Shown here: positions 1 through 11,000 of the stretch, piece after piece
Numbering within the stretch: position 1 is the stretch's first letter
Layout: each line of letters opens with the position of its first letter
DNA from: G965216255 sp965216255
Lineage (GTDB): Bacteria > Bacteroidota > Rhodothermia > Rhodothermales > Bin80
NCBI GenBank assembly: GCA_965216255.1
Contig: OZ244148.1
Span: 1,488,001-1,552,000 of the forward strand
DNA: 64,000 nt
Direction: 5' to 3'
The notes under the pieces: model-generated
Databases searched by the model: none
Seen by the model: the letters and a program-made list of their open reading frames with translations, nothing else
Told to the model about the DNA's origin: nothing
Made by a program: the position numbers and the translations under genes

Positions 1-1519
1 CGCTACGTGCAAATCTTATTTTAGTCGCTCGTACTGCAGGAACACCTGACTCCGTAAGGGCTCTTACTGCATTTACCCTACCCCGGCCTAATAGTCCTTG
101 CAATGACGCGGGGTTGTCAAAATCAATGTTATCAGCTGTGATGCGAATCTGCTCACGAACCATGTCGGGCGAATAGAACGGATTTGAGGTTTTCACCAAG
201 GCCGCAATTCCGGAGACCAGTGGTGCCGCCATAGACGTACCTTCACTTCTAGAATAAAGCCCTCCAATCGCCGTACTCAGGACACCTTCACCTGCAGCGA
301 ACACGTTCACGTTTCGGCCATAATTGTAATGATTCAAATCGCGAAGTCGGGCCGTACCACCAACGCTCAAAGTTGTCGCAAAGCTCGCGGGGTACGTCGG
401 TACAATGTCAATGTTCTGGCGGTCGTTGCCAGCGGCTGCGACAACTAGGACACCTTCTTCGTGTACCATTTGGTATACCAACTCCGCTGTCTGCGAATAC
501 ATCTGACTCGTATAACTGGCATTTATAATGTCTGCACCGTTCATTGCAGCATAAACGGATCCCTCCAAATGATGACATATGTGGTCTGGATAATCTGTAC
601 AACCCACGTTGACCGCCATGAAAGTAGCATTCCAGCTAGTACCAACCGTACCGATTTCGTTGTTTGTGACCGCGGCGGCGATACCAGTCACGAGTGTACC
701 GTGCTCGTCAATCCCTCTAGCACGTACTATTGGAGACGGGTCAGCCTCGTTGGAAGCAAAATTCCATCCATGTAAATCATCCACATAGCCATTTCCGTCA
801 TCGTCGATTCCATTTCCAGGACTTTCCTGCTCGTTGGTCCATGTGTTCGCTCTCAAGTCAGGATGCTTCCAGTCCGTGCCCGAGTCTACAATCGCAACAA
901 CTACCTTGCCATTGTCCCCCTTCTGAATATCCCACGCCTCGACCATCCGCATTCGCCCCATGTATTCACCGCTATTGAAGAGTGGATCGTTGGGAATTGC
1001 TGCAATTCCGTATCTCGGATCATCCGACGTACTCTCCATGGCCGGCTCCATAACATAGTGAGGCTCCGCAAAAATCACGTTTGGGAGATTTCTCAATGCT
1101 GTTGCGACAAGGCGCGGATCGATAGACCGACTGAAACTTAAGGTGTATATACGCCTCACCAGTTCCGCACGTTCAGACAATTCACGCTTGGCTGGCACAA
1201 GGTCTAGGCTAGGAAATCCTTTCCGCACATCATAAATGCCATAGTTTTTCATCACACTACTCGAGATCCCCGCTTCAATTTGACCCGCGGAAAACGGATG
1301 TACCTCGTCAGAAGTGAGAAGTACCCAAACGCGACCAGGCATGTAGTCTATACTCGCTAAGGTCCGTTGGGCAACTGGCTGACTGGCACCCACATTAATT
1401 ACGGAACTCAACAGCATGCCCATTACAACAATCCTTCCATACGTGAACAAGGTGCAAATGGCCACGCTCTTGCCACTGATATGCACACCACAAACATAGC
1501 CACTTGCCCGCCTGTTCAT
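1..1519 (-). CDS. Subtilisin-like serine protease (S8), 3' end outside window
   Basis: A secreted endopeptidase of the S8 subtilase family, read on the minus strand and running off the left edge, so the C-terminus is missing. The catalytic triad is visible: Asp in VVVAIVDSGTDWKH (complement of about 865-906), His in DEHGTLVTGIA (about 670-702) and Ser in GTSMAAPLVSGIAAL (about 190-240). Residues after the serine (PDMVREQI, RGRVNAVRAL) are typical of the end of a subtilase domain. The start at 1519 (MNRRASGYV) is chosen because a hydrophobic stretch (VAICTLF...VVMGMLLSSVI) follows it as a likely signal sequence; an in-frame stop lies at 1589-1591, so only a short alternative extension is possible. 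A propeptide-like region precedes the catalytic Asp. It lies next to two T9SS-type secreted proteins and may itself be T9SS cargo, but the sorting domain would be outside the window. Confidence 0.9.
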   Translation of the reverse strand, partial: MNRRASGYVCGVHISGKSVAICTLFTYGRIVVMGMLLSSVINVGASQPVAQRTLASIDYMPGRVWVLLTSDEVHPFSAGQIEAGISSSVMKNYGIYDVRKGFPSLDLVPAKRELSERAELVRRIYTLSFSRSIDPRLVATALRNLPNVIFAEPHYVMEPAMESTSDDPRYGIAAIPNDPLFNSGEYMGRMRMVEAWDIQKGDNGKVVVAIVDSGTDWKHPDLRANTWTNEQESPGNGIDDDGNGYVDDLHGWNFASNEADPSPIVRARGIDEHGTLVTGIAAAVTNNEIGTVGTSWNATFMAVNVGCTDYPDHICHHLEGSVYAAMNGADIINASYTSQMYSQTAELVYQMVHEEGVLVVAAAGNDRQNIDIVPTYPASFATTLSVGGTARLRDLNHYNYGRNVNVFAAGEGVLSTAIGGLYSRSEGTSMAAPLVSGIAALVKTSNPFYSPDMVREQIRITADNIDFDNPASLQGLLGRGRVNAVRALTESGVPAVRATKIRFARS

Positions 1520-2068
1520 GGAATCACATGGAAAGAACTTGCACAACCAATTCGTGGTCACATATGCAGATACTTCGAAACTCAATTGCTATAAGGCCCT
1601 AACCATGGTGATATTGGCAGTGAACTGGTGGCTATCCCAGACCTCTCGACTATATCCATCCATGCACTTGAGGAGGCCTTTAGGGTCGTCCCAACCGTGA
1701 CTCCGATGCACATAACGGCATGTCGTGAGCATCACCACAAGTATAGGATAGTCATTTGCCGACACAATTTCGCAGGAATTATTTCCTTGCTATGTGAGGC
1801 CCAACTAGCCGCTGTTTAACGTTGTCGCATACTTAGTTTCGCGGCCACTTCGGGCATCGATATGCGCACGTTCTGTACCCTCTGTCTGTGCCACTAGATG
1901 ATGAGCCATACGCAGTGGAAAGGCGTTGTCCTCTAAACCAGCTTGTTATCCTGCGGGGCGCCAGCCCACCTCGACTCAACGGGCCAAGGCGTACCACACA
2001 CCCGGAATGGCACTTGGGGCTTCTCCGCCTACCTGTCAAGGAGGTTCTCCGGACGCTTACGTTCATGA
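1520..2068. other. Intergenic region, possible solitary IS66 end
   Basis: No convincing gene in about 550 bp; short ORFs here have no recognisable product. At 2045-2060 the sequence TTCTCCGGACGCTTAC closely matches the right terminus of the IS66 element found at 18567-18582 (TTCACCGGACGCTTAC), so a decayed IS66-type end may abut the 3' end of the LRR gene. No matching left end was found nearby. Confidence 0.35.
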
Positions 2069-5000
2069 TTAATTCAAGATCATAACGCGTCCGGTTTCCG
2101 TAAAGGTCTTTGATTCTGTTTGCACGAGCAACCGATACACATATGCTCCCGACGGTACATCATGCCTCACCGGCAACTCCACCTCCCGGCCATAGCCGCC
2201 CTCCAACCAAGTTGGTGACAATTGCTGCATACTCCGCCCCAAGAGATCGTACATCTCTACTGCTACCTGTGCTCGCGCTGGCAGGTCAAACACAATCCGC
2301 GTAGCAGTTGCAACCGGATTGGGGTAATTGCCATGTAGCACCAGCTTTTCTGGCAATCTCTCTGCTTCCTCAACCGAAAGCGTCGACGGAAGCACCTCGA
2401 GCATGAATGTCAATGCCCCCGTTCGGCCTACTGCGTCTGTTGCTGCAAAGGTGTATTGACGGCTTTCACGCATCTCGATTGGTATGCCGCTTATCGTCCG
2501 CGTTGCCGAATGAAATGTCAAGCCCGCCGGTAACTCGGGACTTAGTGTATAGGTGTAGGGAGACTGGCCTCTTTCCGCCCTCGGCAGTATATAATCAGCC
2601 ACGGCAACTCCCTGCGTATACACCTGATCCTCCACACTTGCCACAAACGTCAGCGTGTTAGCCCCGCAGTTTGGACCCATTACATCATCAATACCGACAA
2701 GCCACGACTGGAAACCGGGTGCCAGCGACGCACACAATTCCTGCCCCTGGAACCATAACAATTCCAACTCTGAAAGACCAGCCAAGACCGCTGGCAACTG
2801 ACCGGTCAATTCATTTTCATGCAGATACAACTCTTCCAAAGACACAAGATTACCCAACGCTCTAGGCACGGCCCCACTAAGCCTGTTCCCTCCCAGATTT
2901 AGAGACGTCAATGCCCGAAGCCTGCCTATTTCGTCCGGAATATCATCCGTCAACTTATTTGAACCCAGGTCAAGCATCTTCAATTGAGAGAGCTCTCCCA
3001 ATTCTTCAGGAATCTCTCGCCTGAGCGCATTGCCGTAAAGGTTTAGATACTCCAACCGCGTAAGCCCTTCCAATTCTGCAGGTATCTCACCCATCAGTGC
3101 GTTGTTATCCAGATACAGTTGCCTGAGCAGTGCCAGCTCTCCAATCTCCTCCGGTATCTCGCCCGCCAGCTCATTGTTGTCCAGATACAATCGCGTCAAC
3201 TGCGTGAGCCTTCCTACTTCCCCCGGTATCTCGCCCGTCAGCTCATTGTTGTCCAGATACAATCGCGTCAGCTGCGTGAGCCTTCCTACTTCCCCCGGTA
3301 TCTCGCCCGTCAGCTCATTGTTGTCCAGATACAACCGCGTTAGCTGCGTAAGCCTGCCCAATTCTTCCGGAAGTTCACCTGCAAGATCATTGTCTCCCAA
3401 GTCCAGCCTTGTCACCCTCCCCTCAGACATGCTCACACCATACCACGCTTCCAATTCGCTAGCCTCAGGCACGCTGCTAACCGAGCTAGACCAATTCATA
3501 TTCTCCGTCCAGCCCCCCCCACTAGTTGACGTGTACAACGATACCAAGGCACGCCAATCAGTCTCGTGAGCCACAGAATTGACCTCTATCGTAAATGCCA
3601 ACTCCCCAGTAAAACCATCTATATCCGTAGCGGAATAACGATACACATTCCTATCAGTACGGTCTGCAGGTATTCCCGACACAATCCGTCTATCATGGTC
3701 AAATTCCAGTCCCTGCGGAAGTGCCGGAGCTAAACCGTACGAGTACGGAGGCTGGCCGCCAACGGCATACGGCAATACCAGAGCATCAATTGCATCCCGC
3801 TGCACGAACACTAAATCCGGCACCGCTGTCGCAAATGTAACCCTTGATGAACAATTCGGTCCACTCCTTTCCCTAATCCCATTCAACCAAGATTGAAGAG
3901 ATTCGTGCAGCGGCGCACACACTGCTTGTCCGTGAAATGACAATTGCGACAAGCCATTGAGTCTTGTGAAACTCCTAGGCAAGAATCCAATCAATTCATT
4001 GTCGTGCAGCAATAGGCGACTGAGCCGGACCATATTGCCGATAGACGACGGGACTTGCCCACTTAGTTCATTATTGCCAAGGTCAAGCGTTCTGACGTTC
4101 CCAAGGCGACCAAATGTATTCGGAATTTCTCCCGAAAGGGCATTGCCCCCGAGCTTCAGGCTTCTTAAATTAGATAAGAAGCTCAATCCATATGGAATTT
4201 CACCAATTAGCTCATTGTTCTCAAGCACCAAGTCGCGTAAGGCGGTGAGATTTCCCAATTCACTCGGTATGAAACTCAGCATTCTATTATTGCCCAGATC
4301 AAGCCGTTCGAGCTGTCGAAGATTCCCAAGCGAATTGGGAATAGTGCCTTCTAGCGCGTTGCCGCCCAATTCCAATTCTTCCAGCGCAGTCAGATTCCCC
4401 AATTCAATAGGCAAGCTTCCCGTCAATGAGTTATTCATCAACTCTAGCTTGGTCACTCTCCGATCCGTGACTGTTACTCCAAACCATGATTCAACCTCTG
4501 ATTCGCTCGGAACCGATCTATCCGAACCCGACCAGTTCGATCTGCTATTCCAGCGCGTTCCGTCGGTCGCCTCATATAGAGATCTTAGTGCCTGCCAATC
4601 ACCCTCAAGGGTACCAATTACGGGATCTGCTATGGCTATGCGGAACTGTAGACTTCCAACGGCCCCTTCTTGATCAGTTGCAGAATACGTGTATAAAGTT
4701 GCGGCCAAATAGCTTAGCGGAGTACCGCTTACCGTGCGAGTCTGTGGATCGAATTGGAGTTCAGCGGGCAGCGAAGGACTAAGTATGTACGTATATGGCC
4801 CCTGACCTCCCGTGGCACCAGGAAGAGTCAGATCCGCAATCGTTTCTCCCTTCATAAACGTGTAGTCTAAAACCTGTCCGTCAAAAGTGAGAACCGCGGA
4901 GGAAGCACATACTTTGCCATCAAATCTCGACAATGCATTAAGCCATGATGTAACAGATGGATCCACTGGGGCACACAATGGCTGCTCTTCCCCATCTATG

Positions 5001-8000
5001 CGCAGCACCCTTAGACTTGTCAGATTTGTTAAGGAAGTTGGTAGCATGCCGATCAATTGGTTTCCGTCCAAATGAAGTTCCCTGAGCGTCGATATGTCTC
5101 CGATACGTTCCGGAACCAAGCCTGTCAGAAAATTCAAACCCAAATTGAGATTCAGGAGGTTTTGTAGACCACCCAACTCCGGCGGTACTGGTCCAGACAG
5201 CCGATTGGTGCGCAACACAATTTCCTCGATCTTGTCGAAGTCACCTATTTCACGTGGCAAATCCCCTTCAAGACCGTTATTGCTGAGGATCAGTTGGGTT
5301 AAACGACCATCAACATCGAATGTTAGTCCATACCAATCATTGGCCTCCTCCACCATCGGGACAGGATCACCGGACTTTACAGCCCAGTTGCGATTGTCAA
5401 TCCACCTCTCTCCATTCGTCGCCATGTAAAAGGTTTTAAGTGCTGCAAAATCTCCGGAATGAATTGGAGGCGACGATCCCGGAATCGCCGTAGTTCGAGC
5501 CCCTTGGCCTCTACCAGCGGCACTTAGTGCTCGCACCTCAAAAGTGTACGTAGTGCCATTGTTAAGGCTCGAGACCAACTTTGTCAATAGGTTCCCCAGA
5601 GAAGTCCAGTTCGGTGACCAAGACTGCCCGCCGTCTCTACTTACTCTATAGTCATACCCAGAAACCGGTGAAGTACCTGCGGAACTCGGAGCTGCCCATC
5701 TGAGCGTCACCACTCCGTTACCCGCAACCGCCTCAAGCTGCGTTGGCACTCCCGGTACTTCGTCGTCATCCGAGATGGTCAACGTAACGTTTGGTGGAGC
5801 GGCAACGCTGGTCGTTGACACAGTCCCTGACACGACTACCGACCTATCCGGTGCATCTTGCACATTGTCTACCGCAGTTATCGTTACTAGGCCAGAGCTG
5901 TTCCTTCCACTCGCGCCAAACCCTAGTGTCCTGTTTGAGGATACGGTTACGCCGACTCCCGCTACTGCAACTGTAACCGTAAATACAACTCCCGCCGCCT
6001 CGGACACGATGGCTGTCACAGTAGAAGAGTTGGTGCCGGAACTACTCTCACTTATTCCTAATGGCACCAGTATCAAGGATACCTGCTTGACACCTGTGAT
6101 AGTGGTGCTTCCGAATCCGGACTGAGAAAACGCACTGTTACCCTCTGCATTTTTTGCCAGTACCCCCACTTCGTAATTGGTTCCAGAAACCAAGCTACTG
6201 ATTCGTGTAGTAGCACCGGGACCTATATGTCCCGCGTCATCAAACGCTGCACCGCTATTGGCAATCCTGTACTGCACATCATAATCGGTAATCGCGGGAC
6301 CGGTATTCATTGGAGCATTCCACGACACATCGAGTTGATGGTCAGATCCGGGCACGGGAGCCACCATGGGAGGATCGGGTGTCCCTGGCGCCTCCGTGTT
6401 GACATCCGTTACCGTCACCGTAATGGTCTGAATTGCTTTCTTTTCCCGAGCGCCAGTACCACTGGTGGCCTCTACCTGCACAATGTACTCATTGTTATTT
6501 GCACCGTTCAATGGACTTGTACTTGCCACATCCTGCGGATCCTCAAAATTTGGAGCTCCACTAAACGACAGTGTACCACCGGGAGACGTGATAGAAAACA
6601 AACCACCATCCACGCCTTGCGACGTAACGGCATACGCCGTGACGTCATCATCAACGTCACTATCCTCTGCCACAACCAAACCTACGCTAGTAGAATTTTC
6701 TGCCACGTTGAACGACGCTGCAGAAGTAAAAGTCGGATTTTCATTTGCCGCCGGTGTCGCAGCAATAACCTTGAACGCTCCCGTGCCAGCATCGCTTACA
6801 GCCGCAATTCCGAAGGTGTATCCAGTACCGTTAACTAGCGCAACCGGACTAAAGCCAGTCGTCATGTCAATCGTAATTGTCAAGCCCGGGTTCGGCACGT
6901 CACTTGATGAAAAATCGAAAAAGCCCTCATAGTAGAACATTGTCTCACCTGCACCGTACTTATAGCCCGTGATGGTAGATGTACCAGGACTGGTCGGGGC
7001 AGTCCATGTCAATATTACCTCGCCGTCGCCTCGTGCGGCCATCAAAGTCTCAGGTTCTCCAGGCTTGGCATCATTATCATCTGTAACGGTAAGGGATACA
7101 GAAAACGGCACCGAAACATTGGTACTGGAGCTCGTCAGGGTTATGAATACGCTTCGCAATCCCGTGGGATTAAACTCGGTCTTGTTATCCACATCATTAT
7201 CAACTGCCGTAACGGTCACGGTCCCGGTGCTACTTGTCCCCATTGCCGCGAAAGTGAGCGCCTTGTTCATACTCAAATCAACTTCGTCTGACGATTCCGA
7301 AAGAGTAACAGTAAATGTACTGGCAAGGGCCGGCGATACTGCTGCCGTTACCGTAGAAGTATTACTGGACCCGCTTTCCGAAATTGTAGCCGGATCGAAA
7401 TTCAGTGTCACCTTTGGCTGTAACGTTAGCGAAACGGTGATATCCTCCTCAGTTGCTGAAAAAGGTGCTGTACTTACACCACCTATAGAGTAGCCACGCT
7501 CGCGCCCGCTCGCGTTTGAGAGAGCATACGTTGTCGTTCCAACCGTCAGGGAGATTGTGAACTTTGCAGGGCAGTCCGACTCGCTCGTAAAACTAAATGC
7601 ACACAATGGATCATTGTTTACCCCTCCGGTGAAATAGATATCCATTTCGCTGTAAGAACTGGTGTACTCGACCCCTGTAATCGTATAGTCTACACTGTTA
7701 TGCGTAAATGCAGCGTCGTCGATGGTGCCAAAATCAGTTGACTTGTATCCAATCGCGTCCCCAAAGCCAGTTCCTGTACCAGAGCCGGCATCTATTGTGG
7801 TCGAATGCAATGACGTTTGTGCCACAGCCAGTGGAACGGTGCACCAAAGGGCAGGAATCCATTTGCCCAACAAAACAACAATGGGCAATATTCTACGGAT
7901 CCCGTGTCTCGACTCAATACTTGAGGACGTGTCCCAAAACAACGTTCTACAGCGAAACACGACCTTAGCTGGAACCACCCAAGAAAAAGAGAATTGTGCC

Positions 8001-8002
8001 AT
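2069..8002 (-). CDS. Giant secreted LRR/FnIII/Ig-like protein with T9SS sorting domain
   Basis: A 1977-residue predicted cell-surface or secreted protein. Approximate order: N-terminal hydrophobic segment (LPIVVLLGKWIPALW, about residues 38-60); Calx-beta-like module (to ~310); fibronectin III (~310-415); cadherin-like (~415-535, FNVAENSTSVG); FnIII; second Calx-beta-like; FnIII (~735-830); then three cycles of [DWxALxxLYxxTxGxxW cap, plant-type LRRs LxGEIPxELGxLxxLxxLxLxxN, LCAP-type closing segment, Ig-like LPAGLxFxxxTRTISGxP module]; and a C-terminal T9SS type A sorting domain (~1890-1977: NYPNPVATATRIVFDLP, MYDLLGR). The family role is protein or glycan binding and adhesion; no enzyme is seen. 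The ATG is the only one near the N-terminus, although the N-region is long for a signal peptide. The downstream paralogue at 8088-11918 shares the third cycle almost residue for residue, suggesting duplication or gene conversion. Confidence 0.88.
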   Translation of the reverse strand: MAQFSFSWVVPAKVVFRCRTLFWDTSSSIESRHGIRRILPIVVLLGKWIPALWCTVPLAVAQTSLHSTTIDAGSGTGTGFGDAIGYKSTDFGTIDDAAFTHNSVDYTITGVEYTSSYSEMDIYFTGGVNNDPLCAFSFTSESDCPAKFTISLTVGTTTYALSNASGRERGYSIGGVSTAPFSATEEDITVSLTLQPKVTLNFDPATISESGSSNTSTVTAAVSPALASTFTVTLSESSDEVDLSMNKALTFAAMGTSSTGTVTVTAVDNDVDNKTEFNPTGLRSVFITLTSSSTNVSVPFSVSLTVTDDNDAKPGEPETLMAARGDGEVILTWTAPTSPGTSTITGYKYGAGETMFYYEGFFDFSSSDVPNPGLTITIDMTTGFSPVALVNGTGYTFGIAAVSDAGTGAFKVIAATPAANENPTFTSAASFNVAENSTSVGLVVAEDSDVDDDVTAYAVTSQGVDGGLFSITSPGGTLSFSGAPNFEDPQDVASTSPLNGANNNEYIVQVEATSGTGAREKKAIQTITVTVTDVNTEAPGTPDPPMVAPVPGSDHQLDVSWNAPMNTGPAITDYDVQYRIANSGAAFDDAGHIGPGATTRISSLVSGTNYEVGVLAKNAEGNSAFSQSGFGSTTITGVKQVSLILVPLGISESSSGTNSSTVTAIVSEAAGVVFTVTVAVAGVGVTVSSNRTLGFGASGRNSSGLVTITAVDNVQDAPDRSVVVSGTVSTTSVAAPPNVTLTISDDDEVPGVPTQLEAVAGNGVVTLRWAAPSSAGTSPVSGYDYRVSRDGGQSWSPNWTSLGNLLTKLVSSLNNGTTYTFEVRALSAAGRGQGARTTAIPGSSPPIHSGDFAALKTFYMATNGERWIDNRNWAVKSGDPVPMVEEANDWYGLTFDVDGRLTQLILSNNGLEGDLPREIGDFDKIEEIVLRTNRLSGPVPPELGGLQNLLNLNLGLNFLTGLVPERIGDISTLRELHLDGNQLIGMLPTSLTNLTSLRVLRIDGEEQPLCAPVDPSVTSWLNALSRFDGKVCASSAVLTFDGQVLDYTFMKGETIADLTLPGATGGQGPYTYILSPSLPAELQFDPQTRTVSGTPLSYLAATLYTYSATDQEGAVGSLQFRIAIADPVIGTLEGDWQALRSLYEATDGTRWNSRSNWSGSDRSVPSESEVESWFGVTVTDRRVTKLELMNNSLTGSLPIELGNLTALEELELGGNALEGTIPNSLGNLRQLERLDLGNNRMLSFIPSELGNLTALRDLVLENNELIGEIPYGLSFLSNLRSLKLGGNALSGEIPNTFGRLGNVRTLDLGNNELSGQVPSSIGNMVRLSRLLLHDNELIGFLPRSFTRLNGLSQLSFHGQAVCAPLHESLQSWLNGIRERSGPNCSSRVTFATAVPDLVFVQRDAIDALVLPYAVGGQPPYSYGLAPALPQGLEFDHDRRIVSGIPADRTDRNVYRYSATDIDGFTGELAFTIEVNSVAHETDWRALVSLYTSTSGGGWTENMNWSSSVSSVPEASELEAWYGVSMSEGRVTRLDLGDNDLAGELPEELGRLTQLTRLYLDNNELTGEIPGEVGRLTQLTRLYLDNNELTGEIPGEVGRLTQLTRLYLDNNELAGEIPEEIGELALLRQLYLDNNALMGEIPAELEGLTRLEYLNLYGNALRREIPEELGELSQLKMLDLGSNKLTDDIPDEIGRLRALTSLNLGGNRLSGAVPRALGNLVSLEELYLHENELTGQLPAVLAGLSELELLWFQGQELCASLAPGFQSWLVGIDDVMGPNCGANTLTFVASVEDQVYTQGVAVADYILPRAERGQSPYTYTLSPELPAGLTFHSATRTISGIPIEMRESRQYTFAATDAVGRTGALTFMLEVLPSTLSVEEAERLPEKLVLHGNYPNPVATATRIVFDLPARAQVAVEMYDLLGRSMQQLSPTWLEGGYGREVELPVRHDVPSGAYVYRLLVQTESKTFTETGRVMILN
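3181..3396 (-). repeat. Tandem 72-bp LRR repeats
   Basis: Three near-identical 72-bp units start at 3181, 3253 and 3325 on the plus strand (each opens with CCAGATACAA), and a diverged unit starts at 3109. Each encodes one 24-residue LRR (LTRLYLDNNELTGEIPGEVG on the minus strand). The near-identity at DNA level points to recent unit duplication and predicts copy-number variation. Confidence 0.9.
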
Positions 8003-8087
8003 TCTTTGGTAACCGCGTTTTACCGAATTGGAGTTGTGGGACCCCGTGGGCCCAATCTGTCGAAAAGACCCTGTGATTCACAAATCA
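8003..8087. other. Short intergenic spacer
   Basis: 85 bp between the two tandem LRR genes. No terminator hairpin or promoter could be supported. The genes may be co-transcribed. Confidence 0.5.
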
Positions 8088-11000
8088 TCACCTCAAGATC
8101 ATAACGCGTCCAGTTTCCGTAAGGGTCGTTGATTCTGTTTGCACGAGCAGCCTGTACACATACGCTCCCGACGGTAAATCATGCCTCAGCGGCAACTCTA
8201 CCTCCCGGCCATAGCCACCCTCAACCCAAGTTGGCGGCAATTGCTGCACACTCCGCCCCAAGAGATCATACATCTCTACTGCTACCTGTGCTCGCGCTGG
8301 CAGGTCGAACACGATCCGCGAAGCAGTTGCGACCGGATTGGGGTAATTGCCATGTAGCACCAGCTTTTCTGGCAATCTCTCTGCTTCGTCAGTCGAAAGC
8401 GTTGACATAAGCACTTCGAGCATGAATGTCAATGCCCCCGTTCGGCCTACTGCATCTGTTGCTGCATAGGTGTATTGACCGCTTTCACGCACCTCGGTTG
8501 GCGTGCCATTTATCGTCCGCGCTGCCGAATGAAATGTCAAGCCCGCCGGTAGCTCGGGACTTAGTGTATAGGTGTAGGGAGACTGGCCTCCTTCCGCCCT
8601 CGGCAGTATATAATCAGCCACGGAAACTCCCTGCGTATATACCTGATCCTCCACACTTGCCATAAATGTCAGCGTGTTAGCCCCGCAGATTGGACCCATT
8701 ACATCATCGATGCCGACAAGCCAGGACTGGAAACCGGGTGCCAGCGGCGCACACAACTCCTGCCCCTGGAACCATAACAATTCCAACTCTGAAAGACCAG
8801 CCAAAACCACTGGCAACTGACCGGTCAATTCGTTGTCATGCAGATACAACTCTTCCAACGACACCAGATTGCCCAACGCTCTAGGCACGGCCCCACTAAG
8901 CCTGTTCCTACCCAGATTTAGAGACGTCAACGCCCGAAGCCTGCCGATTTCGTCCGGAATGTTATCCGTCAACATATTTGTACCCAGATCAAGCATCTTC
9001 AATTGAGAGAGCTCTCCCAATTCTACAGGAACCTCCCGCCTGAGCGCATTACCGTGAAGATTCAGATACTCCAATTGCGTGAGCCCCTCCAATTCTACAG
9101 GTATCTCACCCGTCAGCGCGTTGTTGTCCAGATGCAGTTGCCTGAGCTGTGTCAGCTCTCCAATCTCCTCTGGTATCTCGCCCGTCAATTCATTGTTATC
9201 CAGATACAATCGCGTCAACTGTGTGAGTCTTCCTACTTCCCCCGGTATCTCGCCCGTCAACTCATTGTTATCCAGATACAATCGCGTCAACTGCGTGAGT
9301 CTTCCTACTTCCCCCGGTATCTCGCCCGTCAACTCATTGTTGTCCAGATATAACCGTGTCAGCTGCGTAAGCCTACCCACCTCCTCCGGTAGTCCACCTG
9401 CAAGATCATTGTCTCCCAAGTCCAACTTTGTTACCCTCCCCCCAGACATGCTCACACCATACCACGCTTCCAACTCGCTAGCCTCAGGTACGCTGCTAAC
9501 CGAGCTAGACCAATTCATATTCTCCGTCCAGCTCCCGCCCCTAGTTGACGTGTACAACGATACCAAGACACGCCAGTCAGACTCGTGAACCACAGAATTG
9601 ACCTCTATAGTAAATGCCAACTCCCCAGTAAGACCATGTCTATCCCGTACCGCATACTTGAAGTTAGTTCTTTGTAGTGTTTCCGCAGGGCTTCCAGAGA
9701 TACGTCTAGCATTTCGATCAAACATCAATCCCGTAGGAAGAACCGGCACTAGCGAGTATGTATATGGAGGATCCCCGCTTGCAGCTTCAGGAAATACTAA
9801 GTCACCTACGGCTTGTCCTATTACGTACGTTTGATCTTCAACTGTGCCGGCAAAACCAATCTGCTGCACACAATCCGGACCTTTTCTATCCATCAGCAGG
9901 TTTAACCATGTTTGCATGGCCGCAGCGGTTGATGCGCAAACAGCTTGCCCATGAAACCACAGTACGGAGAGGCCCGAAAGGCTAGTCAAAGTATCCGGTA
10001 AGAGACCCACAAGCAGATTGTTATGCACAAAAAGCCGATTGAGCTGAGCCAGGCCTCCTAGTGTCCTAGGAATTTGACCAACTAGACTATTTTCTCCCAA
10101 GTCTAGCAACCTAATATCCGTCAAATTACCAATAGTGCCGGGAATTGCACCACTCAAGTAATTCCTCCCTAGATTGAGTTCCATTAACGTGGTCAATTGT
10201 CCAATTGAATTTGGGATCTCGCCAATGAACTCATTGCCATGTAGACGCAATTCCACCAAGGTAGTGATTTCTCCCATTGAATCTGGAATCCGACCCGTCA
10301 ATACATTGTCACTGAGGTCAAGCCTTGATAGCGCCTCAAAATTGCCCACTGACGACGGAATTCTTCCCTCTATAGCATTACTGCTCAAGTCTAGACTCTC
10401 CAGTGCTGTTAAATTGCCCAATTGTTTCGGCAAAACTCCAACAAGGGAATTTCCTTCCAACTCCAGTCCCGTTACACGTCCCCCATTTACTGTCACCCCA
10501 TGCCAGGTGTTTAGTTCGGACAGAGTTGGTTCGCGTACGAGAGAACGGGACCAGTTGGTATTAACATCCCAGTCCCCCCCCCCAGTCGATATGTATAGCC
10601 TAACTAAGGATTGCCAATCGGCAGTAAACGACCCGCTAGAAACAAGTTCTTCAACAACACTAAGGCTGAACTGCACACTTCCGGACTTTCCACTGGCATC
10701 CGTAGCATAATAGGTATACGTCGTCAATACCCAAATAACTGTAGGAGTGCCACTAATTGTGCGAGCCTGTGAATCGAAACTTAATCCCGTTGGCAATGAA
10801 GGGGAGAGAGAATAATTGTACGGCGCTTGTCCATCGGTGGCCATAGGCAGAACCAGTGTAGTGACGGCCCGTCCCAGCTCGAAGGTCTGGTGATTGATAC
10901 TACCTTCAAAACTGAGGCCTACCTCGACAGTACACACTCTGCCTTGGAAGTCACTGACAGTGGACCTCCAAGAATTTAACGCGGGTGTAGACGGGATACA

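Noticed and set aside
3109..3396. Possible CRISPR array
   Set aside because: Regular 72-bp periodicity has no spacers; it is continuous coding repeat. No cas genes anywhere in the window.
3102..3569. Repeat-rich plus-strand ORFs (SLPTSPGISPVSSLLSRYNRV units) opposite the LRR genes
   Set aside because: The periodicity is that of the 72-bp LRR repeats read on the wrong strand.
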